Origin: Mesostigma viride
Taxonomy: Eukaryota; Streptophyta; Mesostigmatophyceae; Mesostigmatales; Mesostigmataceae
NCBI GenBank assembly: GCA_009746045.1
Contig: RPFO01000067.1
Coordinates: 1-64,000 of the forward strand
Reading direction: 5' to 3'
DNA: 64,000 bases
In this document: in pieces, positions 54,532 to 64,000 of the stretch
Numbering within the stretch: the stretch's first letter is position 1
Layout of the letters: every line of letters starts with the position of its first letter
The notes under the pieces: generated by a model
Database searches by the model: none
Seen by the model: the letters and a program-made list of their open reading frames with translations, nothing else
Told to the model about the DNA's origin: nothing
Position numbers and translations under genes: made by a program

Positions 54532-57500
54532 GACACCAGGGATAGGCCAGGCAAAGAGGCCATGGTAGGACGAGGTGCACTTGCGGGCTTATAGCACAGG
54601 TTGGTGGGATGAGGTGCACTTGTGAGGTTGGCTACAGCACAACAGGAGGGCCGAGGAAGAGAGCAGGACCCCTACACACCCGTCCGTGACGCCGACACTA
54701 GAGCAAGATCAGGACCACAACGACGAAAGGGTGGCGATCTACGGACCACACCCGCAAGGATGAGCAATCAGAGAGGACGACGGCTTGCTTCCTGCTTGCC
54801 CCGTGCCTGCCAGGCCAGCAGGGTGATGGAAGATTTCGACCAACCTCACCAACCACACACCAACCACACGAACGCTGTGCTGGGGAAGTAAACCAAACAA
54901 CATCACCGCACGAAGGCACAGGAAAAGTAGGCCCCTCCCATGCTGGCAGGACGGCCTGCTGGGGTAGCAGGCAGACCACCGGCCCACGTCGCATGCCATC
55001 ATGCCCAGAAGGTAACCAACCACCCAGGTAACCAAACATGTGCGCCGATCACACAATCGCATGCATTAGCGCGCAGCACCCCGAGTAGTATTGCAGGGAC
55101 CAACTTACCCAGGACCCCCAGCGCGTTGCCCAGTCGGCGCCCCGTGTGGCCTGCTTCGTTGAGGACCCTGCCAGGTAGCATGGGAAGGGCGCGCAGAAGA
55201 GGGAGTGACAGAACGCATGTGTGGATACGTCAGCGGCTACAGAGCATGAGCGGGTACATCAGCAGAGCACGATCCAGAGAGGGTGACCACTTGAGTGTGA
55301 CTGTGTGTTGCCGCATGCGTAAGACCAGGCAAGACCAGACGTTAGGTATGCCTTCTGGACCACCACGCCACTAGATTTAGAAAATTATTGGCATGATGTA
55401 TCGGCTCACACAGACAAGCTGTGCAGACAAGCCATGCTGTGTTCATGAACCGCAGCATGCCATCAATAGCTGTGGGCTAATGTTGCATGCCAAAGACATG
55501 CCCGCCATGTGGACAGCCCAAAGGGCATGCCTGACATGTGGAAAGATCATACCCACCGCGGCCAGCAAAAGCGCGAGACCATGCTGGCCGTTGCAGAACG
55601 CTCCATGCACGGCACTACATGGCACGGCCACCGCATGCACACATAGCTTCTGTCTGCCGCCATGTCCAGCACTACACAGCTGCTCCGCATGCTCACCCCC
55701 TGTACTGTGAGCCCTGTGCTGCGAGCCAGGCCAGGGACATGACGAGTGCAAGCCCAGCAAACCCAGGTCTCATGGCCTAACCAACACATCTATGGACACA
55801 GCCTCGGGAGCAACAACCTCCCTGCCATCACACACCAAGCCTGCCACAAGCAGCTGCAATTGCCCACACACGACGCACGCGGGCCATCGCCAACCACCAC
55901 CGTCGACGCTGCTAACGCCCGATACCGGCTCTACGAAGGTGACACATCGATGGCTTGTACTTATGCTGGGAAGCACGCCGCACAGAAAATGGGGTACGGT
56001 GGTCTTTTTGTGCGATCACGCGCACACTGGCATTCACCTTGTCCAACCGCCCCGCATGCTCTGTAACATCCCTGTACCACTGTGGTAACTGCTCCTAGGA
56101 GCAAAGGGATTGATGAATGGATGCATCCCCGTATCGTGTGGTATTTCCCCCCCACGATTGGGTGAATGAATCCATGCATGAATGCACCCACCGGTTCACG
56201 CGCAGCTTGGTGGTGTCCACCACCGCGAGCTCCGGTTTAGACCGCAGGCCCGTAATGCCGCCGTACGCCCCCCCCGCGAGTGCGCCCGTGAGGAAGCCGA
56301 TGCCGACGTAGTAGGATATGTTCTCGCCCCACCCTCTCCGGTGCACGGCGGCCTCCTCGGAGAACAGGAACCTGGCGTACACCCAGGGACCAGGGGGGGC
56401 ACAGGGGGGCATGGCAGCGAGCGGGGTACAGGGGCCACGCGTGGTCACGTATCGATGACGACGTTGTATGCATCAAGGAAGATAGATGCACGGCCACTTG
56501 ATTCCGTCACGACTCCACGTCCCGGCACACATCCTGCTAACAAGCATCGTGAGGCCCCCCCACCCTACCCACAAAGCCCACTGACCCCATCACGCCGCTT
56601 GCCCCACCGCACCGCTTGTGTGCCTGGTACCAACGTCACTGTGTGCCCATCCATATCAACTACAAAATGTGTCGCGCTGGTCGACATAGATAGTTGATGC
56701 CATTGGCTGAGAAAACAGTGGGAAGGAAGCTCGCGCGACCCGCCCTGGTGATGGCAGGGACAGGCGCGGTGTGACAGTGGTGATTGAAGAAAAAAGAAGG
56801 GTGAAATAGATTGCCACTGTGTTACATTCGGCATGAAAACACCATGTCACACCCTGCAGCAAGCCAGGCACACGGGGCTGAGCAAATAAATGCGCCACAG
56901 GGAAGAGGGCATACACTCTTCCTTCTGCTTGCTTGTCCCACTTAACACACAACCGACCGCCACACGGCAGGCAGGAAACGTACTCGGGTGCTTCAGGCAG
57001 CTGGTACTGGTACAGCTTGTTCACTGTACGGGCGTCGATGTCATGATAGGGATTGTACAGCCGCGGGCCAGCTCCTTCGCTAATGCCAGCACCCGTCCCT
57101 GAACGTGACGTACGAGGTGGAGTAGCAAGGAGCACAGAAGCATGGGTTCATCTGGACCATGGCCCAGGGCGAGAGCCGAATGTTGCTAGTCCGTCTTAAC
57201 CTATATGACCAGGATGTCAAGAATGCTCCAGAATTCGGTGCGCCCCATCAAGGTATGCCCGGAAGGCAGCCGAGCGCAGTCAATAGTGTCAAGGAGTATG
57301 ACCGAATGCCTATCTGGGTTCAACAACGTGCACTCTTCTTTCGGCGAAAGCAGTCTACGACGAGAAAACAGCCACCCAGACGCATTCGTCACAGAAAAAT
57401 AGATGTTGACAATATTAGGGGAATGACGGATAGTGCAATACATCGGGGGTGCTTAATATCCGTAGCCATGGGCTCATGTCGCCATACGGTAGGAAGCTTT

Positions 57501-57747
57501 CTAGAACCAAGTGGGTCAACCAGATATCCAAATAGATCGTCCATGCTTACTTTGCCAGATTCACCCCTAAACCCTGCAAAGCCTACCAACCTGAACTAGT
57601 GGGAATTGACTCCAATTCCAAATCAGGCAGCGCCGCAGTCTGTTGAAATAAACCGCCTGGAGCCGGTGCGCTCGCAGCTTTCTCAGGTGCTGCGATCGGA
57701 GCAGCAGCATCTTTCGTATCCTTGCTGCGCCGCCATAGCCACGACAT
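52750..57747 (-). CDS. TIM23: TIM23-like mitochondrial inner-membrane translocase subunit
   Basis: Forms the presequence-import channel of the mitochondrial inner membrane. Exons recognised on the minus strand: 57747-57591 (MSWLWRRSKD..., Ala/Pro-rich), 57098-56984 (GAGPRLYNPYHDIDARTVNK), 56371-56192 (FLFSEEAAVHRRGWGENISY through LRSKPELAVVDTTKLRVNR), 55167-55109 (VLNEAGHTGRRLGNALGVLG), 53812-53747 (DEDDILNSIVSGAGTGALYK) and 52871-52750 (AGPRTAAVAGITGGFAAAAL, then AGKH). All introns named have GT-AG ends and phases agree across the first four exons. Gly-rich helices match the Tim17/22/23 domain with four membrane segments. PEFLF...WGENISYYVG is close to plant TIM23. One short exon between 55108 and 53813 (about 15 residues expected) was not found. 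The C-terminus after AGKH is uncertain; a small extra intron may lie there. It shares an upstream region with LUC7. Confidence 0.88.
54463..54530. repeat. (CA)n microsatellite in a TIM23 intron
   Basis: About 30 CA dinucleotides with a few interruptions, inside the long intron between the VLNEAGHTG and DEDDIL exons. Confidence 0.9.
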
Positions 57748-58728
57748 GTTAGACGCTATATACTAAGTAACTATCAGTGACGAAATACGCAATGCGATCG
57801 GCCCTACTAATACCGCAACATGGCTAGGCGATTCCGAGCAAAATAACCGGGCACCGGGCGACTACAGTTAACCAAAATCCAACCGTGTTCTCGTTTCAGC
57901 AATCCTGGTCGAAAAAAACGCGCCTTTACGTCGTGGGGCGACAGCCGTGGCGACCTGCTCGAGACGCTGTGCGCACCGCTGCGTAGGCGAAAATGCTGCT
58001 CGTCTTTGTCCTAACCTGTCCTAACTGGCACCGCCGGCACCGGTCACGCCAGGAGTACCTGTGACTTGTGAGTTGTGACGCAAGTGCGCTCCAACCCAGG
58101 CCTGCCAAGTTGGCATGCCAACAGGACACGCACGGAGGAGCCACGAACGGTTCAGAATTGTTGCTCGGCCGAAGGGCGGAGGTCCGCAACCCGCCACATT
58201 CCGCAAACAAACTCCAAGTAAACTCCGGATCACTAGTGGGATTACTGCAAATCGCTGTTTTTTTTTTACTAGGGACTAGTGAATGACACATTGCGCAACT
58301 CTTTCCATGGGTTCAGATTAGTTCATTTTTCTGTTTTACGAGTAATGACCAACGAAACAGCCGGAAGCGTTTACCTGTAGGGCGCAGCGGTCCAATCTGC
58401 TCCAATCGCGCGCCCCCGCCCCCCGGTGCCTGATGCCCAGCTGGCTATGCAGATAGATGCTCGCGCCCTTGCTACATAGTGCGGGAAAACCATGCTCAAG
58501 ACCTGCTCTACAGAGGACGCTAGCCTCGATCTTCTTCCAAAGAGGAGGCGTGTCTTCATTTTATCACCATTTTATTCCAGATGTTGTGTGAAATGGGCAG
58601 AATGCTACTTCTATAGATGCGGCCTGTTGGCCTTGACGCTTTGCCAGCCGTCGTGGTTTATCAACAGTCATCCACCATGTATCCACGTGGGCATTAGATT
58701 TTTTCTTTTGTTGGACAGTTTCAGTAAA
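57748..58728. promoter_or_regulatory. Divergent TIM23/LUC7 intergenic region
   Basis: 981 bp between the TIM23 ATG (minus) and the LUC7 ATG (plus), with no repeat family seen elsewhere in the window. It must hold both promoters and 5' UTRs, possibly a shared bidirectional promoter. No TATA box or named motif could be assigned with confidence. Confidence 0.55.
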
Positions 58729-61700
58729 ATGGATGACTTTAGAAAGCAACTGGACGCCCTTATGGGTTCCAACAGGAATGGTGACGCTGATCAACGGCCT
58801 AAGCGTAAGTATTATGAACGAGATATCTGCAGACCCTACTTATGCGGCCTCTGCCCTCACGAGCTTTTCCAAAACACTGTAAGCGGAGCCGCTGCTGCTG
58901 GTGACATTTTTGCCGTCCCTCCCCTTTTCTTTTTTTCTCTTTCTGCAACCATTCTGCGGATCCTTTTCTCGGCCTATCAGCTCAAGCTATTTCACTGCAT
59001 GGGATTACCTGTTTGGCCGCTTGTTATGCAGAAAATCGACCCGGGCGAATGCAAGCTCTTCCACTCGCTGCAGTTGAGGAGAGAGTATCCTCACCTTAAC
59101 TACATCACACGCAGCACTTGACTTGTGCATGCTGGCAACTTTTCCTTCGTGTTTCTCGCAGTAGTTGTTTTCATCTCGTTGCCATCTTTTGTCCATGTCC
59201 CTCCCGCTCGGCCGGGCGCTGGTTTGGTGCACAACATCTTATCCCTCCAGCCCTTAACCATAACATCATCGAACCGCCATGTCCCATCGTAAAGGTACGA
59301 GGACGCCTATGCCAAGGGCAAGGACGACTACACGCGCGAGCTGGAGGACGTGCTGGACCGCCACCTGCAGGAGTGCGACCGCAAGATACAGCGCGCTGTG
59401 AAGCGGCTCGAGGACGACGACCCAAACGCAGGCAAGTACGACCCCGTCTCGCAGGTGACCGACAATGAGGTCACACGCGCTCTGTCGCTGGAGATAGCGA
59501 TGAAGCAGCGCGAGCTGGAGGAGCTCGAGCTGGCCAATAAGCGGGACGAGAAGCTCAAGGTGAAGGACTTGATCGATGAGCTGATCCAGAAAAGGGCGGA
59601 GGAGCAGGCGAGGCTGCTGCGTGAGTGTTTCAAGAACGAGAACCTGGCGATGAAGGCCGCTCCGCCACCGCCGCCGCCGGGTCCGCCCATCCCGCCGCCC
59701 CCAGGGGTCGCGGCGGCGCCCCCACCGCCGCCGCCCCCGATCGACGCCAAGACGCAGGAGATGATCAACGAGAAGATTGCGCAGGCCGAGGAGCTGGGTG
59801 CGTGGGTGTAGGGTGATCAGTGATACCTGTGCAGCGGAGATAGGGGGGTGCGATGGATGCCAGCGGACGAGCTGGTTGGGTGGCTCGATATTATGGATGG
59901 GTGCGTGGGTACGGATGGATACAGGCTCACAGGTACAATGCCAAGGAGCTGCGTGAGTGGATGGATGATTGTTTAGTAATGGCAAAGTGGATGTATATGA
60001 GACAACAAAATCTGGTGGGTGTAATAGATGCCCGTTGAGCAGCTGGGTAAGTGGGTAGTGCCTGATACAGGCTCATTGACTGACACGCCGAGTAGCCTGG
60101 TGAGTACATGTATACTATTTCCATTGAGGGCGATTCCTCGTGTTCATTGGGGGGAAAGCGATCGCAGCAGTGGTGCTTACAGCCGGACACTCCTGGCTTC
60201 TAGGAACAACCGCCCTGATCGTACACCGTCTAGGTCTCGATAAACGTTGGCCAGCCGTAATTTTGAAATGGCCACAGCTACACATATCCACCTCCTTTCA
60301 TTTCCATCATCCTGAACGACTCGACAAACGCGGATAAGATAACAGCAGGCTCAAGCTACCATGGTCCGGATTCTTCCAGATTCGTGGCCTGCGCTGCTTG
60401 TCTCTTTGATACCAACCAATGGTGCAAATATGGGTACATCCGTAGATGGATGTGGTAGATAGAGGCCAAGCAGCTCGGTGCGTGTATGAATGCTTGCCGA
60501 GAATGATGCAAGTCCGTAATATTGGCTGGGTGGAATTGACGTAAGCTAAGGAACTCCAGGGCGCACCCGATGTGTTCTGTCGGCCAGACCACCTTCTGTC
60601 AGCCGGGCGAAAATCCCATGGGCCACGTAACGTGCTTGTCCATCCCTGGCACGAGAGACTGATGTGACGAGGCCCTGTCTGTGATGAGTCCTCATCCTCC
60701 TCTCCGTGTGCGCTCCTCGGTAGCGACCTGACTGTCCAGCGTTCCCAGGTCCCCTAATCGGCCACAACATTGAGTGGCGTCCCTAGGGTACGACAAAGCC
60801 TACCAAGGAGGAGTTGGTGGTATTGGAATCTGAGCGCAAGTGGAGAACTGTACAGCAGCAAGTCGTTTAGTGGGCTTGCAGGTTGGCCTTTCCACTAGCA
60901 TCGGCACACGACATGCCCCGTTTTCTGTTGGGAAGGCACCTAACCTGGTTGAGGAAGGGGATGTCACTGAAGCCGCCAACTGTTTCATGAGCAGGATGCT
61001 GGGGCACGATGCCTGCACCGGCACGGATTTGGTTTTGTTTTTCCGTGGCAGAAATATTGTAGGTGTACATGCTGCTCGTTATAGCCGGCCGCTTCAGTGA
61101 CTTTCCCTTCCTCTACCATGTCTTTCCCATCAGAGAACGGGAGATACGGCGTATCGAAGCTAGTCAGCAGGTCAACCTCCAAGCCCAGCAATTTACTAGC
61201 TGATGTACTCAATGCTCTTCCTAGTCGGACTGTCAGTTTCCATTAACAACAACTCCGTTTCAGGGCTTGTCAAACTCCACTTAATGGGTCCCTCTCTCTC
61301 CTGCACGTATTTTGCTGCCCTTTGCCATTGTTGGCTGTCTACAATCCTGCTGATGTCGTCTTATTATTGCCGTTGTCACGCTTTACGGGCACTTGCTCCC
61401 TGCCCTCTTCAGGCGAGCAAGGCAAGGTGGACGAGTCCATGAAGCTGCTGGAGGAGGCAGAGGCGCTGAAGAAGGTGTGTCTTCGCCCCTACTGTTTCCC
61501 CCCAACGCGTTGCCCCCCATCGTGTTGTCCTTCATCATGTTGTCCCCCTTGTTGGAACTCGCGTGGGTCCAAGAACATGCATCCCCTACAAATGTGGGCC
61601 CAAACCATTGTTCCCCTCACTTGCCTTGTGGAGCGGTAAGGCCGGTACCGCCATGCCCCTGGTTGGTACCATGGGGTAATCCCCCTGTTGTCGTGACGCC

Positions 61701-63332
61701 CCCCTTGGTGTCCACCCATGCATGAATTAGAGTACGCCCCTGTATTCGCCTTTGCTTCACCCGGGTGGCCTACGGGCTCCTTGCTCCACATGTCACTAGC
61801 TATCTTCAATCTTGTCGTTTGATGCTACATGCACGACCATGCATTCACCCACGTCCCCGCGTACAGTGTCCTTTTTTTTTCACAGGCCACAAGTCCCCTT
61901 CCCTTCCATCAACACACAGATGGCGGGCTTCCCACCAACGCCCTCGCGTCGGCCCCCTGTTTCCCCTAGTCTATTTCCTTACTGACGGTGCCACGTTTTT
62001 GTCCTTACTCCCCTACACATGCTGCCGCGTCACAGATGGCAGCACAACGCGCCGAGGCAGCGGCACGACCGGGACCGCCGCGCGTGGGTGGCGCCCCGAT
62101 CCACATCGTGAGTGATATGCGCTGTGCTTGCATCCGCACCGTGCTTGCGTTTTCTCTGTGCTGGTGGTTTCCCGTCTTGTGCATTTGCAAGACCCCTCCC
62201 CCCCCCTGCTTTGTGGCCCGAGGCACAGCCACTGTCTCCCCCCTGTCCATGAGTCCATTCGCAGCCTGTCATCCCACCCACCTTGCGAAAGCGTGCCGCT
62301 CATGCTCCGTGTCCTCCAGCGCGACACGTGTGCTTACTTGCACTCCATGCCTTGACAATGCGGCACTTTGACCCTTGTGTGTGCATGTGTTGCGCACGAC
62401 TGCCGTGCGCTTGTGTTGCTCGCGACTGCCGTGCGCTTGTGTTGCTCGCGACTGCCGTGCGCTTGTGTTGCTTACGACTGCCGTGCACAGGCGGACCAAA
62501 AGCTCCGTGTGTGCGACATGTGTGGCGCGTTCCTGAGCATCTACGACAGGTGAGGGGGGGGGAGGGGGACAAGAAGGGGACAGGGAGGGGAGGGGTGAAG
62601 AGGGGCGAGCAGAAAGGGGGGCGAGGGGAGCGGTGGAGGGGGATGGGGACATTGAGGAGGTGGGGGAAAGGGGGGGGCTGTAAAAGAGATGAAAACGGCA
62701 AGATCCAGGCAGCAGTTGCACCTGTCCGTGTGCTTGCGTAAATTCTAAACAGCATGTTGTGTTGAAGCGACATAGAGGGAGGAGAACGAGTGGTGGGGCA
62801 GCCAGTGCGTGGCTGTCGCACATATCCTTTTTTTATCTCATTCCTGTATAGTCATAACGGTTGCGGTCTTGCGTTGCAGCAGCCGTTTTCTTACAAAAAC
62901 ATGGCGCATTGAAGTCCTCGGGCTGACATGTCTGCGCCTGCTGACCCATTCATGCTGGAATCTCCACGTGCTGTTGCCCTCTTGTGGATGAAACCAACAC
63001 CTGCTCTTGTGGGCTTTGACCCTGGCATTGCTGTTTGCTCGGTGGCTGCCTCGGTTATGTGCATGGATGCGTGGGTGGGCCTTGGTGGGTGTATGCGTGT
63101 GTCTATTTGTGTGCATCTGGAGAGGGGGCGGATGGGGGGAGATTGTGGACTGGCTGGCGGGGGGGGATGGGTGGGGTGGCCGGTTGCCATGCAATATTTC
63201 CTCGCATCCCCGCCTTGTCCGCGGCCATCTGCCACGGGGCATGCGTGCAGTGACAGTCGTCTGGCTGACCACTTTGGCGGCAAGCTCCACCTGGGGTACC
63301 TCATGATCCGCAACAAGCGCAACGAGATACGG
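58729..63332 (+). CDS. LUC7: LUC7-like U1 snRNP splicing factor (3' end beyond window)
   Basis: LUC7 proteins bind U1 snRNP and steer 5' splice-site choice. Exons: 58729-58878, 59032-59084, 59295-59797, 61413-61474, 62036-62107, 62491-62549 and 63251-63332. All introns are GT-AG and all phases agree, giving 277 residues before the last donor. Start MDDFRKQLDALMGS matches the family. Zinc finger 1: Cys34, Cys42, Cys57, His61 (CPHELFQNTKIDPGECKLFH). A coiled coil follows (DRHLQECDRKIQRAVKRLED), then a Pro-rich insert (PPPPPPGPPIPPPPG) that is longer than usual, then KTQEMINEKIAQAEELGEQG. Zinc finger 2: Cys238, Cys241, His257, His263 (CDMCGAFLSIYDSDSRLADH). The Arg/Ser-rich tail typical of the family is not in the window. 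Intron 3 (59798-61412) contains an old Penelope tail. Confidence 0.93.
60110..60410 (+). mobile_element. Old Penelope-like 3' end in LUC7 intron 3
   Basis: Aligns along its length with 22045-22357: TTTCCAT...GCGATCGCAGCA, CTCCTGGC, CCGTCTAGGTC, CATCCTGAACGACTCGA, GCTACCATGGTCCGGATTCT, ending CTTGTCTCTTTGAT. Many substitutions and indels make it the oldest copy seen. Confidence 0.8.
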
Positions 63333-64000
63333 GTGAGCGCAGCGGCGCGCAGTGTGCGTGTGCTAGCATGACAAAAGGGTTACCCGTGGACGAATGTTGC
63401 CAAGAGGACTTGGTACGGGTCTAAAAAATCTGTTGGAGATGGGCCACCCGACCCCTGCTGAACCATGATGAAATGCTCATTGTGATGTATTGGTGGTGCT
63501 TGCGGTCATGCTTGGCAGTGCGTGGGTGAATGCTTGAGACCGCGTTGTTTGTTTTCTACGTTTCAGCGTTCGCCCTCGTGGACATTTTTTCCCTCTCGAT
63601 TTGCTAATTACATTCCTGTTTCCTAGATAGCAGCTTCCAATGTTTCTATGAGCCATCACATGAGTTTGCATCGCGATCGGCGCTGCTTCTCTCTCTCGCA
63701 TAGGGACTTGCATCATGTTCACGTGCCTGTCCTTGGTAGGATGATTCCATGCTAATATCATCCCGTAGTGCATCGCATGGTCCATGGTTGTCTTGTGTGT
63801 CGCATGGCCACCCTTGCGAGCTCCCAGTTGCCAATTGCCCAAAGAGGCGGCCCCGGCTGGGTTCGCTGATAGTGCATGCATGCTGTGCGTGTATTATGCG
63901 TGCGGTGTGTTGATGCTCCCGCCGACAATGGCTACCGAGACGGCCTTGGTTACAACCTGTCACACCTGACATTGTTACTATCTGACATTGCCTTGCGTAG
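63333..64000 (+). other. LUC7 intron 7 (start)
   Basis: Begins with the donor GTGAGC after ...RNKRNEIR. I see no convincing next exon before the window ends. Confidence 0.6.

Overview
This is a repeat-dominated stretch of a eukaryotic nuclear genome. Two intron-containing host genes at the right edge fix that: a TIM23 homologue (minus strand, about 52.75-57.75 kb) and a LUC7 splicing factor (plus strand, from 58.73 kb and running off the window). The TIM23 N-terminal signature (LYNPYHD..., PEFLF) resembles plant TIM23, exons are GC-rich, and the Penelope-like element has a 5' GIY-YIG domain of the kind described in green algae and protists. A green alga is therefore the best guess, but the species cannot be named from sequence alone.

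Layout. 0-7 kb: purine tracts, simple repeats and two diverged copies of a ~1.7 kb segment rich in CCACCCACC. 7-17 kb: degenerate repeats, a GTAACC-rich block, a C-rich minisatellite, and nested non-LTR retrotransposon (LINE) debris, including an RT-encoding LINE with clear 12-bp target duplications. 17.6-22.4 kb: an apparently intact Penelope-like element (1018 aa; GIY-YIG then RT) bounded by 214-bp repeats and inserted in a LINE 3' UTR. 22.5-23.8 kb: LINE debris. 23.8-46.7 kb: a young Copia-type LTR element (LTRs differ by one substitution and one 2-nt indel; TSD TGTTG) sitting in a LINE ORF1. It is split by a 1.33-kb hAT-like element in gag and a 15.1-kb CACTA-like element in the RT domain. 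The CACTA-like element itself carries two TTAA-flanked elements, a Penelope 3' fragment, LINE tails, long palindromes, microsatellites and a broken zinc-finger-like gene. 46.7-50.6 kb: LINE ORF1 remainder and a pile-up of LINE 3' ends of three families. 50.6-52.7 kb: nothing recognised. 52.7-63.3 kb: divergent TIM23/LUC7 pair.

The most notable signals are: (1) the Penelope-like element with endonuclease ahead of RT, together with a swarm of its 3' ends, some only about 9-16 nt long yet flanked by target duplications; (2) a short covarying stem-loop of the form CTCC-GTTG-GGAG beside the tail of every LINE family here; (3) the nested Copia/hAT/CACTA structure, in which removing the CACTA-like insertion restores a recognisable Copia RT motif; (4) a perfect 60-bp inverted repeat inside the Copia element and a protease-like segment placed between integrase and RT.
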